64,000 nucleotides of DNA, from contig NZ_NPKH01000001.1 in the NCBI RefSeq assembly GCF_002284535.1, positions 227,806-291,805 on the forward strand. Reading direction: 5' to 3'. Below the pieces are notes generated by a model that saw nothing but the letters and a program-made list of their open reading frames with translations, was not told the DNA's origin and did not search any database. The position numbers and the translations under genes were made by a program. This DNA is from Mesorhizobium wenxiniae (GTDB taxonomy: Bacteria; Pseudomonadota; Alphaproteobacteria; Rhizobiales; Rhizobiaceae). Below, one piece after another: positions 57,206-64,000 of this stretch; position 1 is the stretch's first letter, and every line of letters begins with the position of its first letter.

Positions 57206-58219
57206 ATGCTGGAAAAATTCGAACGTTATCCGCTCACCTTTGGGCCCACGCCGATCGAGAGGCTCGACCGCCTCGGCAAGCATCTGGGCGACAAGGTGGA
57301 AATCTACGCCAAACGCGAGGACTGCAACTCTGGTCTCGCGCTCGGCGGAAACAAGCTGCGCAAGCTCGAGTACATTGTGCCCGACGCGATCGCGTCAGAT
57401 GCCGATACGCTCGTCACAATCGGTGGCGTCCAGTCCAACCATACGCGCATGGTCGCTGCGGTCGCCGCCAAGATCGGCATGAAATGCCTCCTGGTCCAGG
57501 AGAGCTGGGTCCCACATGAGGATGCCGTCTACGACCGGGTCGGCAATATCCTCTTGAGCCGCATCATGGGGGCAGAGGTGCGCCTGGTTGACGAGGGCTT
57601 TGACATCGGCATCCGCCGCAGCTGGGAAAAGGCACTTTATGAGGTCAAGGCAAGGGGCGGCAGGCCCTATGCGATACCGGCCGGCGCCTCTGTCCACAAA
57701 TACGGCGGCCTGGGCTATGTGGGGTTCGCTGAGGAGGTGCGCGCCCAGGAAAAGCAGCTTGGGTTTGCCTTCGACTATATCGTCGTCTGTACGGTGACTG
57801 GTTCAACCCACGGCGGCATGCTCGTCGGGTTCGCCAAGGACGGTCGACAGCGCAACGTGATCGGTATCGATGCCTCCGCCATGCCCGCCAAGACTAAGGC
57901 GCAGGTGCTTGGCATCGCCCGAAATACAGCGAAGCTCGTCCACCTCGGAGCGGAAATTGTGGAGGCAGACGTGGTGTTGTTCAAGGACTACGCGTATCCG
58001 GGTTATGGCGTTCCATCGGAGGAAACCAAAGAGGCAATCCGTCTGTGCGCGCGGCTCGAGGGCATGATTACCGATCCCGTTTACGAGGGCAAATCGATGC
58101 AAGGGATGATCGACCTCGTCCAGAGGGGCTTCTTTCCAGAGGGATCGAGGGTCCTCTACGCACATCTAGGCGGCGCGCCGGCGATCAACGGGTACGGCTA
58201 CACCTTTCGAAACGGCTGA
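57206..58219 (+). CDS. acdS: 1-aminocyclopropane-1-carboxylate deaminase
   Basis: 337 residues, PLP fold-type II. PLP Lys in [13 protein letters not shown] (near residue 51), substrate loop [19 protein letters not shown], and [20 protein letters not shown]. It cleaves the ethylene precursor ACC to ammonia and 2-oxobutyrate, lowering plant ethylene in nodules. ATG 57206 follows TGGAGAG. Two more fragments of this gene lie at 61.1 and 63.8 kb. Confidence 0.96.
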   Translation: MLEKFERYPLTFGPTPIERLDRLGKHLGDKVEIYAKREDCNSGLALGGNKLRKLEYIVPDAIASDADTLVTIGGVQSNHTRMVAAVAAKIGMKCLLVQESWVPHEDAVYDRVGNILLSRIMGAEVRLVDEGFDIGIRRSWEKALYEVKARGGRPYAIPAGASVHKYGGLGYVGFAEEVRAQEKQLGFAFDYIVVCTVTGSTHGGMLVGFAKDGRQRNVIGIDASAMPAKTKAQVLGIARNTAKLVHLGAEIVEADVVLFKDYAYPGYGVPSEETKEAIRLCARLEGMITDPVYEGKSMQGMIDLVQRGFFPEGSRVLYAHLGGAPAINGYGYTFRNG

Positions 58220-58500
58220 CATTCGGCAGACTGCGATTCCGCCGTCCTGCCGTACCGGACGTGCATAACACCGTTCAGCGCTGGGCCGGAAAGGCCGAGG
58301 TCAATTTCGCGGACGTCGATGATCTGTAGAACTGTTCATTCGGTCCGCAGAGGGCCGGCGAATCCAATCTCTTCCTATGCCGTTGGCCGTAATCGAAAGA
58401 CACGAGGCCGGCGAGTTCGTGCTCAGCTGCCACTCTGTTAGCAAAGGAACGGAATCCAATCCCCCGGAGCAGATGGCGAGAGTTGAACGAAGACTGCGGA
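58220..58500 (-). pseudogene. queC: queC 5' remnant
   Basis: The minus strand encodes STLAICSGGLDSVPLL, then in shifted frame VAAEHELAGLVSFDYGQRHR and KRLDSPALC, closely matching QueC of 33.1 kb (TLAVCSGGLDSVSLA, VAAEHELTGLLSFDYGQRHR). DNA similarity continues to about 58230 and stops beside the acdS end. Frameshifted and 3'-truncated; no queD or queE follows. Confidence 0.8.
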
Positions 58501-58945
58501 GCTCTTGCGCTTCCGGGTCTCCGAGGGGACGACTTTGCGAACCGAAGGGAGTTTGATGCGTTGACGTGGCCGGCGTGCGGCAGGTTGGGCCAGCGACAGG
58601 GCTCCCAGCCGGCCGGGAAGCACCGCCCTCTTCAATGTGCGTTGACTTCGCTTCCTTTGGCGAAATGTGGGTAACGGCGAGGGCCGCACACTTCCCGGAC
58701 CCAAATGACCGCCGAGATTCCCGCCCTTTTGGTGCGTTCGCCGTGAGGCGCGACAATTCGGTGCCCGCGTGTAACTGCGCGCATTCGCCGAAGCTTAGAC
58801 GTGGTGCATTCCCGCCCGCCCGCCCGGCGGACAGTTCCGGCCGTGCTGGTTTTGCCGGCCGTAACGCCCCCGGCTCGTCGGTAAGGCCTCACTGCCACAC
58901 GCCTCTCCGGCAACGGCTCGGCGCATCGCGCAACCCGGTTGGAGC
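58501..58945. other. Gene-free region
   Basis: About 450 bases between the queC relic and the end of the ABC gene. No recognisable gene. Confidence 0.35.
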
Positions 58946-60757
58946 TCAGGCCAGGCCCTTCGCTAGTTCCAACGCCTGCCGTTCGAAGAGGCGGCGGTAA
59001 ATGCCACCATCGAGATCGATCAGCGCGGCATGATCGCCGTCCTCCATGATGCGGCCACGATCGAAGACGAGCAGCCGATCGAGCGAGCGGACTGTCGACA
59101 GCCGGTGTGCGATGACGAGTGTCGTTCGACCCACCATCAACCGATCCACCGCTTGTTGAATGAGCACCTCGGATTCCGAATCGAGGCTCGATGTGGCCTC
59201 ATCCAGGATAAGGATCGGCGCGTTCGCGAGGAAGGCGCGCGCGATCGCCACGCGCTGGCGCTCGCCGCCGGAGAGCTTCAAACCCCTTTCGCCGACCAAT
59301 GTCCCATAGCCCTTCGGCAGGGGCGCGATGAAGTCGTGCGCACTGGCCAGCCGTGCCGCTTGCTCAATCTCGGCCTGGCTCGCGCCAGGCCGGCCATAGG
59401 CGATGTTCTCGGCAAGCGACCTGTGAAACAGGATAGGCTCCTGCTGCACGATCGCGATCTGCGAACGAAGGGACTCTTGGGTCACCTCGGAGACGTCCTG
59501 ACCGTCTATCAGGATCCGGCCGCCGCTCAGGTCGTAGAGTCTCTGGATGAGCTTCACGAATGTTGTCTTGCCGGAACCGGAGGGCCCAACCAACCCAACC
59601 CTTTCGCCAGCCTCAATCGACAGCGAACATTCGCTATAGAGCGGCAGGGGATGGTTGGCGTAGCGGAAGTGGACGTTCTGGAAATCGATGCGGCCCGTCG
59701 TGATCCGGATCGGCTTGGCCTCTGGACGATCGGCAACATCCAGCTGCTGATTGTGGATGGCCACCAGTTCTTCCATATCATTAACTGAGCGTTGCACGTT
59801 GCGGACATGCATGCCGGCATCACGCAGATAGCCCTGGAGGACGATGAAGGACGTGAGTACATAGGCTATCTCGCCAGGCGTTGCCTGTCCATGCGACCAC
59901 AGAAGCAGGGCATATCCGATCACCGCCACCCTGAGCGCAACCAAAGTGACGCCTTGGATTGAGCCAATGTTCGTCACGCGCACCCAACTCCTGCGCGTGC
60001 GGTGCCGCCATTTGGTCATGATATTTGCAAGGCGCGCGTCTTCGCGTACCTCGGCGCCGAAGCCTTTGACCACAGCGTTGCAACTGACCGCGTCCGCAAG
60101 CGCGCCGCCGAGCTTTGTGTCCGATTGGTTGGCAAGGCTCGCCGCCGGCGCGACATAGCTGAGCGACAGCGAAATCGAAAAGGCAAGATAGATCAGAGAG
60201 CCGCAAGCAAAGATCAGCCCCATGACCAGCCAGTGCCAGCCGAGCAGCGCCGTCGAACCTACCAAGATGATAAAGGACGGGAACAGCGCGACCAATATTG
60301 TGCTGTTTAGGGGGTCGAGCGCCCACATGCCGCGCGTTATCTTGCGCACTGTCGAGCCGGCGAAGCTGTTCGCATGCCAGTCTGTCGAAAAGCGCTGGAC
60401 ATGATAGAACGCTTCGTTCGCGACATCAGACATCATCTTCAGCAAAAGGTCGTTCAGGCCAATGAAGGCGATGTGGCGCATGGCAATGGCAGCGAGCGCA
60501 AGCGCAATCGGTACAGAGAAGGCTGCAAGGGCCGAATGCCAGGCTGGTGCTGCCACAGCAGCGCCACCTGCAACAGCATCGATGAGACGACCTGAATAGA
60601 CCGGCATCAGCACGTCAGCCAGCGTGGAGGCAAGCATCGCAGCCATGATGATCGCGAGCCGCACCGGCTGCCGGCTCCAGTGGCGGACAGTGAAGGCGAG
60701 TACGTCGCGACCAGTGGCGCCGCGCCCATGGAAGGGGAAACGTTTCATAGTTTCCAA
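58946..60757 (-). CDS. ABC exporter (TMD-NBD half-transporter)
   Basis: 603 residues. Six transmembrane segments occupy residues ~30-320, starting LAIIMAAMLASTLADVLMPV. The NBD has Walker A GPSGSGKTTF, Q-loop IVQQEPILFH, signature LSGGERQRVAIARA, Walker B ILILDEATSSLD and the H-loop His in VIAHRLST. It belongs to the MsbA/multidrug-lipid exporter group and would work as a homodimer. A NifA site (60955) and a -24/-12-like element (60872) lie upstream, so it may export a compound in bacteroids; the substrate is unknown. Confidence 0.93.
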   Translation of the reverse strand: METMKRFPFHGRGATGRDVLAFTVRHWSRQPVRLAIIMAAMLASTLADVLMPVYSGRLIDAVAGGAAVAAPAWHSALAAFSVPIALALAAIAMRHIAFIGLNDLLLKMMSDVANEAFYHVQRFSTDWHANSFAGSTVRKITRGMWALDPLNSTILVALFPSFIILVGSTALLGWHWLVMGLIFACGSLIYLAFSISLSLSYVAPAASLANQSDTKLGGALADAVSCNAVVKGFGAEVREDARLANIMTKWRHRTRRSWVRVTNIGSIQGVTLVALRVAVIGYALLLWSHGQATPGEIAYVLTSFIVLQGYLRDAGMHVRNVQRSVNDMEELVAIHNQQLDVADRPEAKPIRITTGRIDFQNVHFRYANHPLPLYSECSLSIEAGERVGLVGPSGSGKTTFVKLIQRLYDLSGGRILIDGQDVSEVTQESLRSQIAIVQQEPILFHRSLAENIAYGRPGASQAEIEQAARLASAHDFIAPLPKGYGTLVGERGLKLSGGERQRVAIARAFLANAPILILDEATSSLDSESEVLIQQAVDRLMVGRTTLVIAHRLSTVRSLDRLLVFDRGRIMEDGDHAALIDLDGGIYRRLFERQALELAKGLA

Positions 60758-60871
60758 GCGGGCGCATCAACACGCTCGGTCCCAAAGAAGTTAAATGACA
60801 AAACTGGAATTTTCGACATCACCCACCACAACAAGATCGGTGGACAGCCCCTGCTGCCCCTCAACGGTCCT

Positions 60872-60888
60872 ATCAAAAGTTGTGCCAA
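60872..60888 (-). promoter_or_regulatory. Sigma54 -24/-12-like promoter of the ABC exporter
   Basis: The minus strand reads TTGGCACAACTTTTGAT. The -24 half TTGGCAC is perfect and the spacing is right, but the -12 GC is GA, as in the promoter copy at 15555. Confidence 0.6.
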
Positions 60889-60954
60889 CTACAAAAAAGG
60901 CTCAGATCTGCATCTTTGCTCAACGCGTTGAGAGTCCGGCCGGCCAAGCACAAT

Positions 60955-60970
60955 TGTCACGGACTCGACA
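60955..60970 (-). promoter_or_regulatory. NifA upstream activator site of the ABC exporter
   Basis: TGTCACGGACTCGACA, exact TGT-N10-ACA, ~67 bases upstream of the -24-like element. Confidence 0.72.
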
Positions 60971-61097
60971 ACCGGCGGTGGATGGAGGCAAATGCGGACA
61001 TTGACGACAGGATCTAAAGGGGCTTCTCCGCAACGGCAATCTTGCATTCGGCGAAAGCAAGCGGCGTAAGTTCAATACGTCATACCTGACGCGACCA

Positions 61098-61290
61098 GAT
61101 GTCGACATACTTGTCTCCATCGCGGAGTGGCAGTCCAAACTGTATGATCGCGACGGTTGCCGCCAAGATTGGCATGAGATGTCGTCTACTTCAGGAGAGC
61201 TGGGTCCGCATGAGGATGCAGACTACGACCGGGTCGGCGACATTTTCTCTTGAGCAAATCATGGGAGCAGAGGTACGGCCCGAAACAAAC
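61098..61290 (+). pseudogene. acdS: acdS internal fragment
   Basis: Plus-strand frames give DVDILVSIAEWQSK, VAAKIGMRCRLLQESWV, then YDRVGDIFS and IMGAEVRP. They match acdS residues ~75-130 ([50 protein letters not shown]). Frameshifted relic without either end. Confidence 0.75.
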
Positions 61291-61827
61291 GTTTGTCTGT
61301 TTGGATCAGTGCCAGGTTGTTCCTGCGTTGCGGCCCACCTCGTCAACGCCTTCGCCTTCCCGGAATATCTCCTTCCCGAACCTCCTGACGGCAGCCTCGA
61401 CAAAGCTGCTGACCGAATGCGTCTTGCCGGCGCGAGGACAAAATCGTCAGGCTCGTGATGCTGCAGGATGGGCCACATACATGTCCCCGACCTAGCTGTG
61501 TGACCGTCTTTAGCGCTGCGCCTCGAGTGAGTGAAGAAGGCATCCGAATCTCGCCTCGATCTTCCGCAAGACGGGAGAGACCTCCTGGAGGCCGCGCCTT
61601 CCGAAGGCATCTTTTTCAGACTCGCGCTGCGAGGAGGTGGCAAGAGCCGTTTCCGCGCCACAGTCCGTAAACTTGGGTTGCCGGCCGTCCCTAATTTCCG
61701 GTGCGGAGCCCGCCTATTGGCCCTAGCGGCAAGATGACGGCGACGTTATAAATCGGCCGCCGGCGGAAGGTTTGGTCGCGACTGGAATGCGGCGACGCCC
61801 AGCAATGACTGGCAGATCGTCCATTTC
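61291..61827. other. Debris between acdS fragment and tRNA-ligase-like relic
   Basis: Only broken frames; none assigned. Confidence 0.35.
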
Positions 61828-62345
61828 TTGGGTTTCGACAGTTCCTTCTACCACGCGCTACTCTACCCCGCTCTTTATGCCAAGGTGTTCTCCCACTGGA
61901 CGCCGCGCATCCGCTATCACGTGAATGAGTTCTACCTGCTCGACGGCCAGAAGCTCTCAACCAGCCGCGGCCATGCGGTCTGGGGGAAGGAGGTTCTGAG
62001 CCCAAACACAGTCGACATCCTGCCTCTTCATTTGGGCCTGACACGCCCGGAAGGTGAGCGGACGAACTTCACGCGGGACGCGCTACGTCGCACCGAGAAC
62101 GAGATATTCAAACGGATATGGCTGAATTGGCTTGATGAGCTGGACCAGGAAATCAAGCAGGACTTTGGTGGCCGTGTGCCCGACGCAGGCGACTGGGCTC
62201 CGGCCGACCGCGCCTTCTTTGCTTGAATAGAGATCCATCGCGCGGCGATGGAACGCGCCTATTCGGATGATGGCTTCTCGGTCAGGCGCGCGGCCGCGCA
62301 GGCATGCGATTTCGTGCGCGATTGCGTGATCTACCGTCAGGCGCC
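61828..62345 (+). pseudogene. tRNA-ligase-like (methionyl-type) fragment, copy B
   Basis: The best-preserved copy of the class-I aminoacyl-tRNA-ligase-like relic. It encodes HALLYPALYAKVFSHWTPRI, then NEFYLLDGQKLSTSRGHAVW with a KMSKS-type loop (KLSTS), and NTVDILPLHLGLTRPEGERT. An in-frame stop at 62224-62226 is followed in the same frame by AMERAYSDDGFSVRRAAAQA. It is cut at ~62345 by the IS3 element. Probably a MetG-like gene fragment. A free-standing specialised ligase relic is possible. Confidence 0.7.
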
Positions 62346-63280
62346 AGACTATGCAGCGGCGCGACGTCTTTTTCCCGCCCGCGGCCAAGCGGAAAGCTGT
62401 CGCTCGCCTGAAGGAAGGCTTAGGGATGAGCGAACGGCGGGCGTGTAAAGCCATCGGCTGTTGCCGCATGACGGTTCGCTACGAGACCAGCAGGCCGGAC
62501 GACCGCGACGTTCGCGAGCGGATGAAGGCGATCGCGCAAGAGCGTCGCCGGTTCGGCTACCGGCGTCTTCTCGTGATGCTGAGGCGGGAGGGCCTGGTCG
62601 TGAACCACAAGAAGCTGTTCCGGCTCTATCGGGAGGAGAAGCTCGCCGTTCGCCGCCGTGGCGGCCGCAAGCGGGCGATCGGGACCAGGGCGCCGATGCT
62701 GGTGCCGCTGAGGCCCGACGAGCGCTGGTCGCTCGACTTCGTATCGGACCAGCTCACCGACGGGCGCCGCTTCCGCATCCTGGCCGTCGTCGACGACTGC
62801 ACGAGAGAGTGGCTGGCACTCATCGTTGATACGTCTCTCTCGGGCATGCGGGTTGCCCGCGAATTGGACCGGCTCATCACCGAGCGGGGCCGGCCGAGGA
62901 TGATCGTCAGCGACAATGGCAGCGAGTTCACCTCGAACGCCATCCTCGCCTGGGCGGATCAGAACCGCGTCGATGGCATTACATTGCGCCCGGCAAGCCG
63001 ATGCAGAATGGCTTCATCGAGAGCTTCAACGGCCGACTGCGCGATGAACTGCTCAACGAGACGCTGTTCACCTCGCTGGCTCAGGCGCGCGTAGCCATCG
63101 CCCTGTGGCACGCCGACTACAACACCGCGCGGCCGCACTCCCAAATCGCCTGGCAGACCCCGGCCGAGTTCGCCAGCACCTTCAATCCGCGACGGTCGCT
63201 CGCGCTGCGCTATGCCAAAGGCTCCGCGCCAGCGCCCGTCGCTTCACCCGCCCAGCAGGGCACAACCCACGCCGCGATGC
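62346..63280 (+). mobile_element. IS3-family transposase OrfB with one frameshift
   Basis: OrfB integrase with GLGMSERRACKAIGCCRMTV, WSLDFVSDQLTDGRRFRILA (first catalytic Asp), [13 protein letters not shown] (second Asp), and in the other frame [20 protein letters not shown] (catalytic Glu). The two frames meet at about 62974, where one base is missing from the codons for the usual [11 protein letters not shown] motif. The OrfA part is not seen. It is inserted in the tRNA-ligase-like relic. Confidence 0.9.
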
Positions 63281-63310
63281 GTGTCCAAAACCCGACAGCG
63301 GCAGAAAACA

Positions 63311-63326
63311 TGTCAGGTTCAAGACA
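63311..63326 (+). promoter_or_regulatory. NifA upstream activator site of the second fdxB block
   Basis: TGTCAGGTTCAAGACA, exact TGT-N10-ACA, and a near copy of the site at 53774 including its left flank ACCCGACAGCGGCAGAA. Confidence 0.82.
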
Positions 63327-63391
63327 ACGCCGTGTTGGTGCCCGTACGTTTTTCTTAGCACAACCATACACTTAATGCGGGCTAGGCGTCG

Positions 63392-63408
63392 CTGGCACGG
63401 CCTTTGCT
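63392..63408 (+). promoter_or_regulatory. Sigma54 -24/-12 promoter of the second fdxB block
   Basis: CTGGCACGGCCTTTGCT, a perfect consensus with GG-N10-GC. The flanks match 53850-53990, so it is a duplicate of the thioredoxin-TPR gene promoter. Confidence 0.9.
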
Positions 63409-63508
63409 GATTGAGATGCGGCAACAGTGGGTGAGGGCGGACCGCATGCGAATGCGCCTAGTCGAGTGATGGTCTCCCTAACCGGTGTGTTGCTTTTTTG
63501 AGAGAAGA

Positions 63509-63710
63509 ACCAGCACGCGCATACGGTGTCGATGATGCGGATGAAATCCTCGGCGCCTGCGATGGCGGTAACGACGACTTCGATGGTGAGCTCAATCGCA
63601 TGATCATGGTCATCGACCATGCCGGCCGATGCATTGGTTGCGGAGCCTGCGGGCGCGTCTGCCCTAAGAACTGCCAGACCCATGTCGCGGCCGACCAGAT
63701 CGGAGCATGA
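63509..63710 (+). pseudogene. fdxB: fdxB 3' fragment fused to the copied promoter
   Basis: Encodes GVDDADEILG, DFDGELNRMIMVID and CIGCGACGRVCPKNCQTH, matching the second half of FdxB at 56.2 kb. The first cluster motif is missing. A 70-codon frame from TTG 63498 joins leader and fragment, so a one-cluster protein could be made, but function is doubtful. Confidence 0.82.
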
Positions 63711-63756
63711 GCAGCATGTTTGACGAGACAGAACCAGGAGATCGGAGTTGCCCTTC

Positions 63757-63801
63757 ATGATCTTTTGCCGGCTCAGTTCCGGTTCTTTGCGGCAACGCTA
63801 G
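63757..63801 (+). pseudogene. ExoX-like start fragment
   Basis: ATG-ATC-TTT-TGC-CGG, then a stop after 15 codons. It matches the start of the relic at 56561 and keeps the ATG that the other copy lost. It is directly joined to an acdS fragment. Confidence 0.55.
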
Positions 63802-64000
63802 CCCAACATACAGCGATGCTCGTCGATCTCGGGACGGAACTTGTGGAGGAAGACGTGGTATTGCTCGAGGACTACGCATACCCGCGTTATGGCGTTCCAT
63901 CGGAGGAAACCAAGACGGCGGTCCGTCTGTGCGCGCGGCTCGAGGGCATGATTACCGATCCCGTTTACGAGGGCAAATCGATGCAAGGGATGATCGATCT
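63802..64000 (+). pseudogene. acdS: acdS 3' fragment (runs off the window)
   Basis: Encodes [40 protein letters not shown] and [20 protein letters not shown], matching AcdS residues ~245-305 of the 57.2-kb gene. The 5' two thirds are missing and the fragment continues past base 64000. Confidence 0.85.

Overview
The window looks like part of a symbiosis island or symbiotic plasmid of a nitrogen-fixing rhizobium, most likely Mesorhizobium (inference from gene order and family content; no core marker gene is present to prove it). It holds an almost complete set of nitrogenase structural and assembly genes, the end of nodE, a nodL, an ACC deaminase gene, a second rpoN, and many decayed genes and insertion-sequence remnants. 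That mix of intact symbiotic genes and wreckage is typical of transferable symbiotic DNA. I saw no tRNA or rRNA gene, integrase or CRISPR array. || Layout. 1-3.5 kb (+): end of nodE, a nifA lacking the usual sensory domain, nodL. 3.8-15.3 kb (-): iscA-like gene, nifU remnant, nifS, nifW, fixABCX, then nifB-fdxN-nifZ-nifT and a SIR2-like gene. Between fixX and nifB, where nifA usually sits, there is a dead nifA, an IS66 remnant and a frameshifted hydrolase. 15.4-18.4 kb: a second copy of the nifH promoter region, a heme-utilisation gene and an MFS exporter. 19.7-25.5 kb (+): a NifA/sigma54-type promoter driving cytochrome P450, ferredoxin-SnoaL fusion, double SDR, luciferase-like monooxygenase and nifQ. 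25.5-27.6 kb (-): rpoN2 and a peroxiredoxin gene. 28.5-32.2 kb: decayed asnB with an intact NifA-type promoter, then a HisC-like aminotransferase and a second luciferase-like monooxygenase. 32.2-36.4 kb: IS630 remnant, queCDE, and a Phd-MNT/HEPN toxin-antitoxin pair. 37.0-45.0 kb (+): nifHDKENX and a DUF269 gene. 45.1-55.2 kb: response regulator, universal stress protein, N-hydroxylating monooxygenase, pyrE, acetoacetate decarboxylase and a thioredoxin-TPR protein among debris. 55.5-58.2 kb (+): second DUF269 gene, DUF683, fdxB, exoX-like remnant, acdS. 58.9-60.8 kb (-): ABC exporter. 61-64 kb: tRNA-ligase-like pseudogene interrupted by an IS3-type element, then a deleted second copy of the promoter-fdxB-exoX-acdS block running off the window. 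|| How it works together. NifA and RpoN2, both encoded here, would activate -24/-12 promoters through TGT-N10-ACA upstream sites. I found seven exact upstream sites, each paired with a -24/-12 element: before nifB, the P450 operon, the asnB relic, nifH, the thioredoxin-TPR gene, the ABC exporter and the second fdxB block. The window is therefore largely one NifA regulon. It contains nitrogenase and its cofactor assembly (nifB, E, N, X, Q, S), electron supply (fixABCX, fdxN, fdxB), and less-understood passengers, chiefly the P450/SDR/monooxygenase operon that ends in nifQ and the HisC-like/monooxygenase pair. Repeated fragments of acdS, fdxB, queC, the nifH promoter and the DUF269 gene show that recombination between copies has repeatedly reshaped the region.
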